From NCBI RefSeq assembly GCF_030816155.1, contig NZ_JAUSXR010000001.1:930001-994000 (forward strand): a DNA stretch of 64,000 nt, in the 5' to 3' direction. Below are positions 44,106-53,240 of this stretch, piece by piece (positions within the stretch are counted from its first letter, which is position 1; each line of letters starts with the position of its first letter). The position numbers were made by a program, and so were the translations under genes. This stretch comes from Arthrobacter woluwensis (GTDB taxonomy: Bacteria; Actinomycetota; Actinomycetes; Actinomycetales; Micrococcaceae). Below the pieces are notes generated by a model, which saw nothing but the letters and a program-made list of their open reading frames with translations, was not told where the DNA came from and searched no databases.

Positions 44106-45296
44106 ATGGCCAAGGCCGAGCTGGACATCAACAATCTGCCGTATGCGGATGGCGACTTCTTCGCCTTCGAACAACTGCTCTCCGACAAGGAGCGCGACCG
44201 CCTGAGCGAGATCAGGACCTGGCTCGACCGTGAGGTCCGGCCCATCGCCGTGGATTGCTGGAACCGCGGTGAATTCCCCATGGAACTCATCCCGAAGCTC
44301 GCCGAGCTGGACGTGATGAGCCCGGTGCGCCGCCAGGGGTATTCGAACCTGTTCGCGGGGATCGTGCACGCTGAGTTCACGCGCGCGGACACCTCCATCG
44401 CCACCTTCATGGGAGTCCACGACGGGCTCTTCACCGGCTCGATCGAAGCCCTCGCCTCGGAAGAGCAGAAGGAGGCCTGGCTGCCGGACATCTACGCCAT
44501 GAAGAAGATCGGCGCCTTCGGGCTGACCGAGCCTCTCGGTGGTTCCGATGTGGCCGGTGGCACGCGCACCACCGCGCAGAAGGACGGGGACACCTGGATC
44601 CTCAACGGCGCCAAGCGCTGGATCGGGAACGCCACCTTCTCGGACTACGTGGTCATCTATGCCCGCGATGTGGCGGACAACCAGGTCAAGGCCTTCCTGG
44701 TCGACACCACGCTTCCGGGCTACCGCGCCACGAAGATCGAGAACAAGATCTCGCTCCGCACCGTGCAGAACGCGGACATCGTGCTGGAGAACCTCGTGGT
44801 GCCGGACAGTCACAAGCTCGCGGGCGGCAACAGCTTCCGCGACACCAACAAGGTTCTCAAGGTCACCCGCCTGGCGGTCGCCTGGCAGGCGGTGGGACAG
44901 CAGCTCGCCGCGTTCGACGTCGCGCGGCGCTATGCGGTGGAGCGTCACCAGTTCGGCCGCCCGCTCGCCTCGTTCCAGCTCGTGCAGGAACAGCTCGTCA
45001 AGATCCTCGGCAACGCGGTCAGCTCCATGGGGATGATGGTCCGGCTGTCGCAGCTCGAGGACGCCGGTGTCGCGAAGGACGAGCAGTCCGCACTGGCCAA
45101 GGCCTTCACCACCGCACGGATGCGTGAGTCGGTGGCGATCGGCCGCAGTCTCCTGGGTGGCAACGGCATCGTCACCGATTACGAGATCGCCAAGATCTTC
45201 GCCGACGCGGAGGCCATCTACTCCTATGAGGGCACGTACGAGATCAACACCCTCGTGACGGGCCGCGCCATCACGGGCATCTCCGCCATCGTCTGA
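44106..45296 (+). CDS. acyl-CoA dehydrogenase, glutaryl-CoA-dehydrogenase-like subgroup
   Basis: A 396-residue FAD enzyme. The FAD/substrate segment is GAFGLTEPLGGSDVAGGTRT, the second signature GRPLASFQLVQEQLVKILGN lies in the C-terminal helical domain, and the catalytic Glu is in YSYEGTYEINTLVTGRAITG, the arrangement of GcdH/short-branched-chain members. It oxidises an acyl-CoA and passes electrons to ETF. ATG 44106 follows GTGGAGG; an ATG at 44076 lies inside the palindrome and is less likely. Control by the 44069-44084 operator is likely. Substrate chain not determined. Confidence 0.93.
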   Translation: MAKAELDINNLPYADGDFFAFEQLLSDKERDRLSEIRTWLDREVRPIAVDCWNRGEFPMELIPKLAELDVMSPVRRQGYSNLFAGIVHAEFTRADTSIATFMGVHDGLFTGSIEALASEEQKEAWLPDIYAMKKIGAFGLTEPLGGSDVAGGTRTTAQKDGDTWILNGAKRWIGNATFSDYVVIYARDVADNQVKAFLVDTTLPGYRATKIENKISLRTVQNADIVLENLVVPDSHKLAGGNSFRDTNKVLKVTRLAVAWQAVGQQLAAFDVARRYAVERHQFGRPLASFQLVQEQLVKILGNAVSSMGMMVRLSQLEDAGVAKDEQSALAKAFTTARMRESVAIGRSLLGGNGIVTDYEIAKIFADAEAIYSYEGTYEINTLVTGRAITGISAIV

Positions 45297-45420
45297 CGTC
45301 AGCACTCCCGAGGAGTCCGGGCGGCGGCTCGTCCGTCGCCGCGACGATCCGCTCCACTTCCAGGCCGGTTCCCCAGGGGGGAGCCGGCCTGCGGCGTGAG
45401 AAGGCTTCGTCCCTCGGTCC

Positions 45421-46053
45421 TCATCCCCACGGGAGAAGGATCGAGGGCCGGAGGTCCTGAATGAAGCGCAGGGGATCCACGTACTCGTCCTCCTGCCGCA
45501 CGCCCCAATGGACGCAGACGGAGGCGGCGCAGTGTCCCGGACGGAGCGAACCGATCCGCTGCCCCTTGCGCACGGCGTCGCCGGGTTTCAGCTCACTTTC
45601 GACCGGTTCGAAGCTGCTCTTCAGATCGTGACCGTGGTCGATGGTGATGACCGGGCGGTCCACGACCGTGCCACGGAAGCTGACCACGCCGTCGGCGGGG
45701 GAGAGGACGGCGGCGCCGTTCCCCTCAGAGGCCCTGAGGTCGACTCCGCGATGACCGCTCAGCCAGGGCTGGTCCGGCGGGTCGAACAGTCGGACCACAT
45801 CGTGGCGCAGCGGCCGTCCGGGACGCTCCAGGGGCCAGGCCCAGGATGAGGCGGACCCGGCCGTCGAACTGTGCGACGAGGAAAGGATTTCTCCCGGGGA
45901 ACCCGCCGCGGCGGACACAGGTGCCGCCGCCAGCAGCGATGCCACCAGAACGCCCGCCCGGACGGCGGGGAGTGCGGCGCCCCGGCGCCGTCGTGGTGGA
46001 CGCCCTGGCGGCGGACAGCCTCGTCGCCGATCCATGGTCTGTGTGCTCGTCAT
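45421..46053 (-). CDS. M23 family peptidase (peptidoglycan endopeptidase)
   Basis: A 210-residue exported protein. A very basic N-terminus is followed by a hydrophobic signal segment (AGVLVASLLAAAPVSAAAG) with an AxA cleavage site near residue 50. The LytM/M23 zinc motifs are GHRGVDL (His and Asp ligands) and CVHWGV (HxH-type position has H after V). ITIDHGHDLKSSFEP supplies the catalytic His. It cleaves cross-bridges in the cell wall outside the membrane. It is divergent from rpsB, a conserved arrangement in actinobacteria. The ATG has a short GGAG. Confidence 0.9.
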   Translation of the reverse strand: MTSTQTMDRRRGCPPPGRPPRRRRGAALPAVRAGVLVASLLAAAPVSAAAGSPGEILSSSHSSTAGSASSWAWPLERPGRPLRHDVVRLFDPPDQPWLSGHRGVDLRASEGNGAAVLSPADGVVSFRGTVVDRPVITIDHGHDLKSSFEPVESELKPGDAVRKGQRIGSLRPGHCAASVCVHWGVRQEDEYVDPLRFIQDLRPSILLPWG

Positions 46054-46462
46054 GACTCCACTGTCGCCGGGGTTCGGACACGGGGGAACGAGGCTGATGA
46101 CGTATGTGGAGAGGCGAGCCGCGGCGCCGTGTGGAGAGCGGGGCGGGTAGTGCCCGTGTAGTACACTGGGGACTGCAGTCTTCTGTGCCCTGCGCCTGCC
46201 CGGTGAAGGTCATGCCGACTGACTTCGCGTGTCCATCCTCGCAGCCCCCTCAATCCGTTCGCGGAGTGATCGCTGTGGGCTGGGACTGCTCACGGTCCAC
46301 GATTCCGGGTTCACCGGGACCGCGGCGAGTGGTTCCTGGGGCACCAGGAGCCCGGATGTGATGTCCGGACTGATAACCGACAAAAACACTATGGCAGGGC
46401 AAGAGTGGCCACTCGAAAGGCCCTCTCACGAGAATGCGTGACCTGCCGGAAGGAGCGATGGC
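46054..46462. other. 409-base region upstream of rpsB: promoter and long leader
   Basis: No gene is supported. A TACACT box at 46162-46167 in a GC-rich context is a plausible rpsB promoter, which would give a leader of roughly 290 bases. A second AT-rich patch at about 46372-46392 could hold another promoter. Such a long leader is compatible with ribosomal-protein feedback control, but I could not fold a known motif. Confidence 0.45.
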
Positions 46463-47296
46463 ATGCCCGTCGTAACCATGCGCCAGCTGCTCGACAGCGG
46501 TGTCCACTTCGGCCACCAGACCCGCCGTTGGAACCCGAAGATGAAGCGCTTCATCCTCACCGAGCGCAACGGCATCTACATCATCGACCTGCAGCAGGCT
46601 CTGTCCTACATCGACCGTGCTTACGAGCACGTCAAGGCCACTGTCGCCCACGGCGGCACCGTGCTCTTCGTCGGCACCAAGAAGCAGGCTCAGGAAGCAA
46701 TCGCCGAGCAGGCCACCCGCGTGGGTCAGCCCTACGTGAACCAGCGCTGGCTGGGCGGTATGCTCACCAACTTCCAGACCGTCGCCAAGCGCATCCAGCG
46801 CATGAAGGAGCTCGAAGAGCTCAACTTCGACGACGTCGCCGGCTCCGGCTACACCAAGAAGGAGCTCCTGCTCCTCAAGCGTGAGCTGACCAAGCTCGAG
46901 GCCAACCTCGGTGGTATCCGCAACCTCACCAAGACCCCTTCCCTCCTCTGGGTGGTTGACACCAAGAAGGAGCACCTGGCGGTCGACGAGGCCAAGAAGC
47001 TGGGTATCCCGGTCGTCGCCATCCTCGACACCAACTGCGATCCGGATGAGGTCGACTTCCCGATCCCGGGCAACGATGACGCCATCCGCTCCGTGAACCT
47101 GCTGACCCGCGTTGTTGCTGACGCCGTCGCCGAAGGTTTGATCGCTCGTAACAACCGCGCAAACGGCACCGCCGAGACTGCTGAAGAGCCCCTGGCCGCC
47201 TGGGAGCGCGAGCTCCTGGAAGGCGAGAAGGCTGCTGAGGCTCCCGCTGCTGAAGCTACTGAGGCTCCCGCTGCTGAGGCTCCGGCCGCCGAGTAA
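46463..47296 (+). CDS. rpsB: 30S ribosomal protein S2
   Basis: A 277-residue S2 protein of the small ribosomal subunit. [20 protein letters not shown] and the later [12 protein letters not shown] and [12 protein letters not shown] are diagnostic; the C-terminal RNA-binding part ends before an Ala/Glu/Pro repeat tail ([16 protein letters not shown]), which is longer than in E. coli and common in actinobacteria. GGAAGGAG precedes the ATG. It is followed by tsf in the universal rpsB-tsf order. Confidence 0.98.
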   Translation: MPVVTMRQLLDSGVHFGHQTRRWNPKMKRFILTERNGIYIIDLQQALSYIDRAYEHVKATVAHGGTVLFVGTKKQAQEAIAEQATRVGQPYVNQRWLGGMLTNFQTVAKRIQRMKELEELNFDDVAGSGYTKKELLLLKRELTKLEANLGGIRNLTKTPSLLWVVDTKKEHLAVDEAKKLGIPVVAILDTNCDPDEVDFPIPGNDDAIRSVNLLTRVVADAVAEGLIARNNRANGTAETAEEPLAAWERELLEGEKAAEAPAAEATEAPAAEAPAAE

Positions 47297-47310
47297 GTCC
47301 CTGACTGCGA

Positions 47311-47376
47311 CCGTTCCGGGTATCGCCCGGAACGGCTGGTGACAGGATGGCTGCCTCCGGGCGGCCATCCTGTCAC
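47311..47376 (+). terminator. two tandem hairpins in the rpsB-tsf gap
   Basis: Hairpin 1 is CCGTTCCGGG/CCCGGAACGG (47311-47320 with 47326-47335). Hairpin 2 is GTGACAGGATGGC/GCCATCCTGTCAC (47339-47351 with 47364-47376), a perfect 13-base stem with a 12-base loop. There is no T run after either. They may partly terminate, stabilise the rpsB message or act as a processing site. Confidence 0.8.
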
Positions 47377-47426
47377 GCATGTCATACCCAGATCTTTAGA
47401 CGCAACAACACATTTGAGGGGTTTCC

Positions 47427-48263
47427 ATGGCGAACTACACTGCTGCTGACATCAAGGCCCTGCGTGAGCGCACCGGCGCCGGCATGATGGACGTCAAGAA
47501 GGCTCTTGACGAGGCCAACGGTGATGCCGAGAAGGCCATTGAAATCATCCGTATCAAGGGCCTGAAGGGCGCCACCAAGCGCGAAGGCCGCTCCACCGCC
47601 GAGGGCCTCGTCGCCGCCAAGGTCGTGGGCAACGTCGGCTACATGGTCGAGGTCAACTGCGAGACCGACTTCGTCGCCAAGAGCGACAAGTTCATCTCCA
47701 TCGCCGACAAGGTGCTCGCCGCCGCCGTGGCCGCCAACACCGGTGACCTGGAGACCCTGCTCGCCGCCGACGTCGACGGCAAGCCGCTGTCCGAGGTCGT
47801 CGTCGAAGAGGGCGCCGTGCTCGGCGAGAAGGTCGCCGTCCGTCGCGTGGCCCGCGTCGAGGGTGGCACCGTTGACGCCTACCTGCACAAGACCTCCAAG
47901 GACCTCCCGGCTCAGGTCGGCGTGCTGTTCGCCGTCTCCGGCACCGGTGAGGCCGCCGAGACCGCCGCTCACGACGTCGCCGTTCACGTGGCCGCCATGG
48001 CCCCGAACTACCTGACCCGTGAAGACGTTCCGGCCGAGCTGGTCGACAACGAGCGCCGCATCGCCGAGGAGACCGCCAAGGCTGAGGGCAAGCCCGAGGC
48101 TGCGCTGCCGAAGATCGTCGAAGGCCGCGTGACCGGCTTCTTCAAGGGCGAGGTCCTCGTGGACCAGGCGTTCGCGAGGGATGCCAAGAAGTCCGTGGGC
48201 GCCGTCCTCGAAGAGGCCGGCGTTCAGGCTGTGGCCGTCGCTCGCTTCCGCGTCGGCTCCTAG
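47427..48263 (+). CDS. tsf: translation elongation factor Ts
   Basis: A 278-residue EF-Ts that exchanges GDP for GTP on EF-Tu. The N-terminal UBA-like domain (IKALRERTGAGMMDVKKALD) and the core TDFVAK in EVNCETDFVAKSDKF are intact, followed by the two-subdomain core ending VAVARFRVGS. GAGGGG precedes the ATG. A terminator with a TTCG loop follows immediately. Confidence 0.98.
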   Translation: MANYTAADIKALRERTGAGMMDVKKALDEANGDAEKAIEIIRIKGLKGATKREGRSTAEGLVAAKVVGNVGYMVEVNCETDFVAKSDKFISIADKVLAAAVAANTGDLETLLAADVDGKPLSEVVVEEGAVLGEKVAVRRVARVEGGTVDAYLHKTSKDLPAQVGVLFAVSGTGEAAETAAHDVAVHVAAMAPNYLTREDVPAELVDNERRIAEETAKAEGKPEAALPKIVEGRVTGFFKGEVLVDQAFARDAKKSVGAVLEEAGVQAVAVARFRVGS

Positions 48264-48275
48264 TCAGACATTCAG

Positions 48276-48309
48276 AAGGGGTGGCTACTTCGGTAGCCGC
48301 CCCTTTTGT
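48276..48309 (+). terminator. intrinsic terminator after tsf
   Basis: A 13-pair stem (48276-48288 with 48293-48305, one G-U pair) with a TTCG tetraloop. It runs into a CTTTTGT tail, so it should end the rpsB-tsf transcript. Confidence 0.92.
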
Positions 48310-48419
48310 GTGCGCACTGACGGACGGTTTCCGCCCGTCGGGTGAGGGCACACAGGCGGCGCCGCTGGCGCCGGGCTCCGCAACATATAGTGAAGACAGA
48401 ACCGAGCCAGGGAGGCCCC

Positions 48420-49160
48420 ATGGAAAACACCACCATCGCCAACGATCCGTCGCCGCGCCGCCGTCGAGTGCTGCTGAAGCTCTCCGGCGAGGTCTTCGGT
48501 GGAGGCAAGCTGGGCGTGGACCCTGAGACGGTGCGTGGCATCGCCACCCAGATCGCCGTAGCGGTCAAGAACGAGGTGGAAGTGGCCGTCGTCGTCGGCG
48601 GTGGAAACTTCTTCCGGGGCGCCGAACTGTCGCAGAGCGGCATGGACCGCTCGCGTGCCGACTACATGGGCATGCTCGGCACGGTCATGAACAGCCTCGC
48701 CCTGCAGGACTTCCTGGAGCAGGCCGGCGTCGACACCCGCGTGCAGTCCGCGATCTCGATGGCCCAGGTGGCGGAGGTCTACATCCCGCGCCGTGCGATC
48801 CGCCACATGGAGAAGAACCGCGTGGTGATCTTCGGCGCCGGAGCCGGCCTGCCGTACTTCTCCACGGACACCGTGGCGGCCCAGCGCGCCCTGGAGATCC
48901 ACGCCGACGAGGTCCTGATGGCCAAGAGCGGCGTGGACGGCGTCTACACCGCCGATCCGAAGACCAACCCGGATGCCGAGAAGCTCGACGTCCTCAGCTA
49001 TGACGAGGCACTGCGCCGCGACATCCGTGTGATGGACCAGACCGCCATGACCATGTGCAAGGACAACAAGCTCCCGATGCTGGTGTTCGGCATGGAGGGC
49101 GAAGGCAACGTCACCCGCGCCATCCTCGGCGAGGACCTCGGCACCCGCGTCACCCCGTAG
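48420..49160 (+). CDS. pyrH: UMP kinase
   Basis: A 246-residue amino-acid-kinase-fold enzyme that makes UDP from [23 protein letters not shown] and [14 protein letters not shown] are the phosphate-binding loops. [18 protein letters not shown] and [20 protein letters not shown] are the UMP-binding and catalytic segments, and [13 protein letters not shown] is the ATP region. ATG 48420 has GGGAGG upstream, and TATAGT lies about 30 bases before, so pyrH starts a new transcript after the tsf terminator. Confidence 0.97.
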   Translation: MENTTIANDPSPRRRRVLLKLSGEVFGGGKLGVDPETVRGIATQIAVAVKNEVEVAVVVGGGNFFRGAELSQSGMDRSRADYMGMLGTVMNSLALQDFLEQAGVDTRVQSAISMAQVAEVYIPRRAIRHMEKNRVVIFGAGAGLPYFSTDTVAAQRALEIHADEVLMAKSGVDGVYTADPKTNPDAEKLDVLSYDEALRRDIRVMDQTAMTMCKDNKLPMLVFGMEGEGNVTRAILGEDLGTRVTP

Positions 49161-49280
49161 CCGCCCGGCCTCAGCCGTCGCGAACCCCGCGGAAGTCCGG
49201 GGACGGCGGCTGCGGCTAGGATGTTTGTAGTTGTGCCTGGATCACAGGCACGTTTCACCCATGAGTTCACAGGAGAAACC

Positions 49281-49838
49281 GTGATCGAAGAGACCCTGCT
49301 CGAAGCGGGCGAAAAGATGGACAAGGCCATCGAGGTGGCCAAGGAAGATTTCGCCTCGGTGCGCACGGGTCGCGCGAACCCGGCTCTCTACAGCAAGGTG
49401 ATCGTGGAGTACTACGGCACTCCCACGCCGCTGCAGCAGCTGGCGTCCTTCGCCGTCCCGGAGGCCCGCACCATCCTCATCACCCCGTACGACAAGACAG
49501 CTCTGCGTGACATCGAGAAGGCGTTGAGCGACTCCGAGGTGGGCGCCAACCCGTCCAACGACGGCAACGTGATCCGCGTGGTCCTGCCCGAGCTGACCCA
49601 GGAGCGCCGCAAGGAGTACGTCAAGATCGTCAAGGGCAAGGCCGAAGACGCGAAGGTCTCCGTCCGCTCCATCCGCCGCAAGGCCAAGGACACCCTGGAC
49701 AAGCTCGTCAAGGACGGCGAAGCCGGCGAGGACGACGGCGCTCGTGGCGAGAAGGAACTCGACGCCCTGACGAAGCAGCACGTCGACGCCATCGACGAGC
49801 TGCTCAAGCGCAAGGAAGCTGAGCTCCTCGAAGTCTGA
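49281..49838 (+). CDS. frr: ribosome recycling factor
   Basis: A 185-residue RRF that splits post-termination ribosomes with [23 protein letters not shown] and [19 protein letters not shown] are strongly conserved, and the long helices of the L-shaped protein are evident. GTG 49281 follows AGGAG; the open frame upstream to 49221 is not part of the protein. The stop overlaps the cdsA start (TGATG). Confidence 0.97.
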   Translation: MIEETLLEAGEKMDKAIEVAKEDFASVRTGRANPALYSKVIVEYYGTPTPLQQLASFAVPEARTILITPYDKTALRDIEKALSDSEVGANPSNDGNVIRVVLPELTQERRKEYVKIVKGKAEDAKVSVRSIRRKAKDTLDKLVKDGEAGEDDGARGEKELDALTKQHVDAIDELLKRKEAELLEV

Positions 49839-50749
49839 TGACTGAGCACGCCGGGCGGCGCCGTCCCCCGCGAACAGCGCGTCCCAACCCCACACCGAAG
49901 GCAGGCCGGGATCTCCCGGCCGCCATCGGCGTGGGGCTCGGGCTGCTCGTCGTGGTGCTGGGCACGCTGTTCTTCCTTCCTCTCGGCTTCGTGGCCGTCG
50001 TGACGGGTTTCGCCTGTCTCGGCGTCTGGGAAGTCGCCCGCGCCCTGGAGAGCTACGGCATCAGGGTGACGATCGCGCCCCTCATGCTGGCCTCGATCGC
50101 GCTGCCCTTCGTGTCCTACTTCGGGGGACTGGAAGCCCTGCTGTACGGGGTCGTGGCCGGAGCCTTCGCCATCCTGGTGTGGCGGAGCTCCGAATCCGCT
50201 GAAGGCGCGGCTCCCAGTATCTATGCGAGCATCTTCATCCTGGCCTGGGTGCCCTTCTTCATCAGTTTCGCGGTGCTGGCCCTGCACACCGGGGTGGGGC
50301 AGGCGAGTCTCGGTCTGTGGCCGGGCGGCGAGGCGCCGCAGGGTGTCTACCAGCTGATGACGATGCTGCTCCTCGTGGTGGCCAATGACACCTTCGGGTA
50401 CCTGGTGGGCGCCTCACTCGGGAAGCACCCCATGGCGCCGAAGATCAGCCCCAAGAAATCCTGGGAAGGGTTCGCCGGCTCGGTGGCCGGCGCCGTTCTC
50501 ATCGGCGTCCTGGCCTGCGTCTTCGTCCTGGACAAGCCCTGGTGGCTGGGCGTGGTGCTGGCGATCGGCATGGTCGGCGCCGCCACAGCGGGTGACCTGG
50601 CCGAGTCCATGGTCAAGCGGGAACTCGGGGTCAAGGACATGAGTTCGATCCTGCCCGGCCATGGCGGTGTCATGGACCGGCTGGATTCGGTTCTCTTCGC
50701 GTCGCCGGTGGCCTTTATCCTGTTCCATGTCTTTGAAAACGCACATTGA
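49838..50749 (+). CDS. cdsA: phosphatidate cytidylyltransferase
   Basis: A 303-residue membrane enzyme that makes CDP-diacylglycerol, the precursor of phosphatidylglycerol, cardiolipin and inositol lipids. Seven or eight membrane helices are present. The family signature is complete: KKSWEGFAGS, then GDLAESMVKRELGVKDMSSI and LPGHGGVMDRLDS. The basic N-terminal tail (RRPPRTARPNPTPK) is an actinobacterial addition. Translation is coupled to frr by the TGATG overlap. Its product is the substrate of the phosphatidyltransferase at 22680. Confidence 0.95.
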   Translation: MTEHAGRRRPPRTARPNPTPKAGRDLPAAIGVGLGLLVVVLGTLFFLPLGFVAVVTGFACLGVWEVARALESYGIRVTIAPLMLASIALPFVSYFGGLEALLYGVVAGAFAILVWRSSESAEGAAPSIYASIFILAWVPFFISFAVLALHTGVGQASLGLWPGGEAPQGVYQLMTMLLLVVANDTFGYLVGASLGKHPMAPKISPKKSWEGFAGSVAGAVLIGVLACVFVLDKPWWLGVVLAIGMVGAATAGDLAESMVKRELGVKDMSSILPGHGGVMDRLDSVLFASPVAFILFHVFENAH

Positions 50750-50796
50750 TGCCGGATGAAGACACCGCATCACGTACTTTCCGTAAGGGGAAATCC

Positions 50797-51378
50797 ATGA
50801 CAGAAGCGAGCAGCGGCAAGATCCCCGCGACCTTCCGCCGTGTCGAGCGCTCCAGCTATGGCTACAGCGTGGCGCAGGTGGACGACTTCATGGAGCGCGG
50901 GCGGGCGGTCTTCGAAGACCCTGACCATGACCGGCCCCTCACCAGCACCGATGTGCGCAAGGTGGCCTTCGACCCGGCCCGCGGCGGCTACGAGGCCGCG
51001 CAGGTGGATCACGCCCTGGACATCCTGGAGGATGCGCTGGCACACCGGGAGCGGGATCATCTGATCGCGGCTCAGGGTGAAGAGGCCTGGCTGGGCGAGG
51101 TGGGCCGGCTGTCCGCGCTGCTGCGTCAGCGCCTGTACCGGCCCGACGGCGAGAAGTTCCGCCATCCGTCCAAGTCACGCACTCAGGGGTACGCGGTGTC
51201 CGAAGTGGACGCGCTGTGCAAGGACATCGTCGACTATCTCGAGCACGATCACGCGCTGAGCGTCGATGACGTCCGCCGGGCGTCGTTCCCTCCCGCGAAG
51301 GGCCAGGACGCGTACGAAGAGGCTCAGGTGGACGCCTTCCTCGACCGGGTGGTCGAGCTGATGGCCGCCATCGACTGA
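50797..51378 (+). CDS. DivIVA-motif protein
   Basis: A 193-residue protein with four copies of the short DivIVA/YlxR-type motif Y-x3-QVDxF/L: YGYSVAQVDDFMERG, GGYEAAQVDHALDILED, QGYAVSEVDALCKDIVDYLE and AYEEAQVDAFLDRVVELM. There is no long coiled coil, so it is not a full DivIVA/Wag31. A role at the cell pole or with cdsA in envelope growth is plausible from position but unproven. ATG 50797 follows AAGGGG; an earlier ATG at 50746 overlaps cdsA and is less likely. Confidence 0.85.
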   Translation: MTEASSGKIPATFRRVERSSYGYSVAQVDDFMERGRAVFEDPDHDRPLTSTDVRKVAFDPARGGYEAAQVDHALDILEDALAHRERDHLIAAQGEEAWLGEVGRLSALLRQRLYRPDGEKFRHPSKSRTQGYAVSEVDALCKDIVDYLEHDHALSVDDVRRASFPPAKGQDAYEEAQVDAFLDRVVELMAAID

Positions 51379-51426
51379 GTTTCCCTCACGACCGTCGGCG
51401 TCCCGACGCAGTCTCGGCCTCAGCCG

Positions 51427-52875
51427 TCAGCGGCGTTCCGGCGCGTGGAGCCGGGTGAGGATCCGCCAGGCGTCCGCCGGGACGCTCCGCGGGGTACGCC
51501 AGGAGACGCCGACCATGACGGCGAATGCGAGTGGCACGCTCCAGGCGGCCGGCTGCGACAGCCAGACCGGCGCCGTCGTGCCCAGAGCCGCCGTGGCGAT
51601 CATCGCCGCACCGCAGCCGGTGCCTCCCGCGACCATCCCCGCCACCGCGCCCGCCGTGCTGAGGCGCGGCCACCAGATCCCCAGCACGAGCACGGGGCAG
51701 AGGGTCGACGCGGTGAACGCGAACACCTGGCCCACGCTGCCTGCCAGGGCGGGGCTCTGCGTCGGCACCGAGAGCAGGAACGGCACGAGCATCGCGAGCA
51801 CGGCCGCACGCCGGAACCCCTTGACCCCACCGCCCAGGGCGTCCTGGGACAGCACCCCCGCCACGGACACCACGAGCCCCGACGTCGTGGACAGGAAGGC
51901 CGCGAACGCTCCGGCCACCACGAGAGCCGTGAGCAGGTCGCCGAGCGCCCCCGGGATCAGCGCATGCGGCAGCAGGAGCACGACGGCGTCGGGCTGGGCG
52001 CCGCCGACGGCCGCGGGTGCGTAGACACGGGCCAGGTACCCGAAGGCGACCGGCAGAAGATAGAACGCCGAGAGCAGGCCGAGGACGAGCACGGTGGTCT
52101 TCCGGGCCGTCGGGCCGTCGGGGTTCGTGTAGAAGCGCACCAGCACATGCGGCAGGCCGAGCGTTCCGAGCAGGAGCGCCAGGAACACCGAGACGTTCTG
52201 ATACGTCCCGAGCGCGCCCGTGGCGGCCGGGCCGCCCACCGTCAGCGGCGCCGCGGCGGGCCCCAGTCCGGGCAGCGAGAACAGCAGGAACAGGAGCGGC
52301 ACCGCCAGAGCCGCGAGTTTGAGCCAGAACTGGAACGCCTGGACGAAGGTCATGGAGCGCATGCCGCCCGCGACGACGGCGAGGGTGACGACCACGGCGA
52401 CCGTCCCCGAACCGGCCCACGACGGCAGCCCGGTCATGGTCGAGACGGTCAGCGCCGCCCCGTGCAACTGCGGGATGATGTACAGGCACCCCACCAGGAC
52501 CACGAGGAGACTGGTCAGCCGCCGCGCCGGGAGCGAACCGAGCCGGGCCTGGACGAAGTCGGGCACCGTGTACGCCCCGGAGCGCCGCAGGGGTGCCGCC
52601 ACGAACAGCAGCAGCATGAGGTATCCGGCGGTGTAGCCGACCGGGTACCAGAGGGCGTCCCGGCCGTTCAGGAACACCAGTCCCGCGACCCCCAGGAAGC
52701 TCGCGGCGGACAGGTACTCGCCGCCGATGGCCGAGGCGTTCCACCACGGCTGGACCGTGCGGGACGCCACGTAGAAGTCGCTCGTGGTCCGGGAGATCCG
52801 CAGCCCGTGGATGCCGATCAGGAGGGTCGCCGTGGCGACGAGCAGGATCGCTCCGATGGCGAGCGGGGCGTTCAC
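51427..52875 (-). CDS. sodium:solute symporter, ActP/acetate-permease-like (A)
   Basis: A 482-residue SSS-family transporter with about 13 membrane helices. The first helices read TSDFYVASRTVQPWWNASAI followed by GGEYLSAASFLGVAG, the conserved substrate/sodium region of ActP/PutP relatives, and LPHVLVRFYTNPDGPTARKT is characteristic of the cation/acetate symporter branch. It imports a small carboxylate with sodium or protons. It overlaps the preceding small membrane gene by four bases and ends the operon with the LytTR two-component genes. Confidence 0.92.
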   Translation of the reverse strand: MNAPLAIGAILLVATATLLIGIHGLRISRTTSDFYVASRTVQPWWNASAIGGEYLSAASFLGVAGLVFLNGRDALWYPVGYTAGYLMLLLFVAAPLRRSGAYTVPDFVQARLGSLPARRLTSLLVVLVGCLYIIPQLHGAALTVSTMTGLPSWAGSGTVAVVVTLAVVAGGMRSMTFVQAFQFWLKLAALAVPLLFLLFSLPGLGPAAAPLTVGGPAATGALGTYQNVSVFLALLLGTLGLPHVLVRFYTNPDGPTARKTTVLVLGLLSAFYLLPVAFGYLARVYAPAAVGGAQPDAVVLLLPHALIPGALGDLLTALVVAGAFAAFLSTTSGLVVSVAGVLSQDALGGGVKGFRRAAVLAMLVPFLLSVPTQSPALAGSVGQVFAFTASTLCPVLVLGIWWPRLSTAGAVAGMVAGGTGCGAAMIATAALGTTAPVWLSQPAAWSVPLAFAVMVGVSWRTPRSVPADAWRILTRLHAPERR

Positions 52876-53240
52876 CGGTCCTCGATAAGATCGCGGTACC
52901 GTTCCTCATTGCGCCGTGCCAGCCGGGTGTAGAGCACGGCGCTGAGGAGGATCACCGGGAAGAGGCCCGCGCCCAGGAGGAGCCACTCGAACGGGATGCC
53001 CAGCACGCTGAGATCGCGAAGCCAGGGGACCCACACCAGCAGGACGGAGAACGTGGCCGCGATCAGCAGGAAGCCCAGGGCGACCACGAGGGCCAGGCGC
53101 AGCTGGGTGCGGAGCAGGGACCGCAGGTAGACGTGGGCGGCGTCGTCTTCCGCGGCATGCCGGGTGGCGCCGGATGGAGGGCGCAGGGGAACCGGCGTCT
53201 GCGCCCGCCCCGTGGGCGCGACGACTCGGACCCGTGTCAT
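52872..53240 (-). CDS. small DUF485-like membrane protein, partner of symporter A
   Basis: A 122-residue protein: a polar N-terminus of about 45 residues, then two membrane helices (LALVVALGFLLIAATFSVLL and FEWLLLGAGLFPVILLSAVL), and a charged tail (ARRNEERYRDLIEDR). Length, topology and position directly before an SSS symporter match the DUF485-type partners, although sequence similarity to the clear DUF485 at 55469 is low. Its ATG overlaps the LytTR stop (ATGA) and its stop overlaps the symporter start. Confidence 0.75.
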   Translation of the reverse strand: MTRVRVVAPTGRAQTPVPLRPPSGATRHAAEDDAAHVYLRSLLRTQLRLALVVALGFLLIAATFSVLLVWVPWLRDLSVLGIPFEWLLLGAGLFPVILLSAVLYTRLARRNEERYRDLIEDR

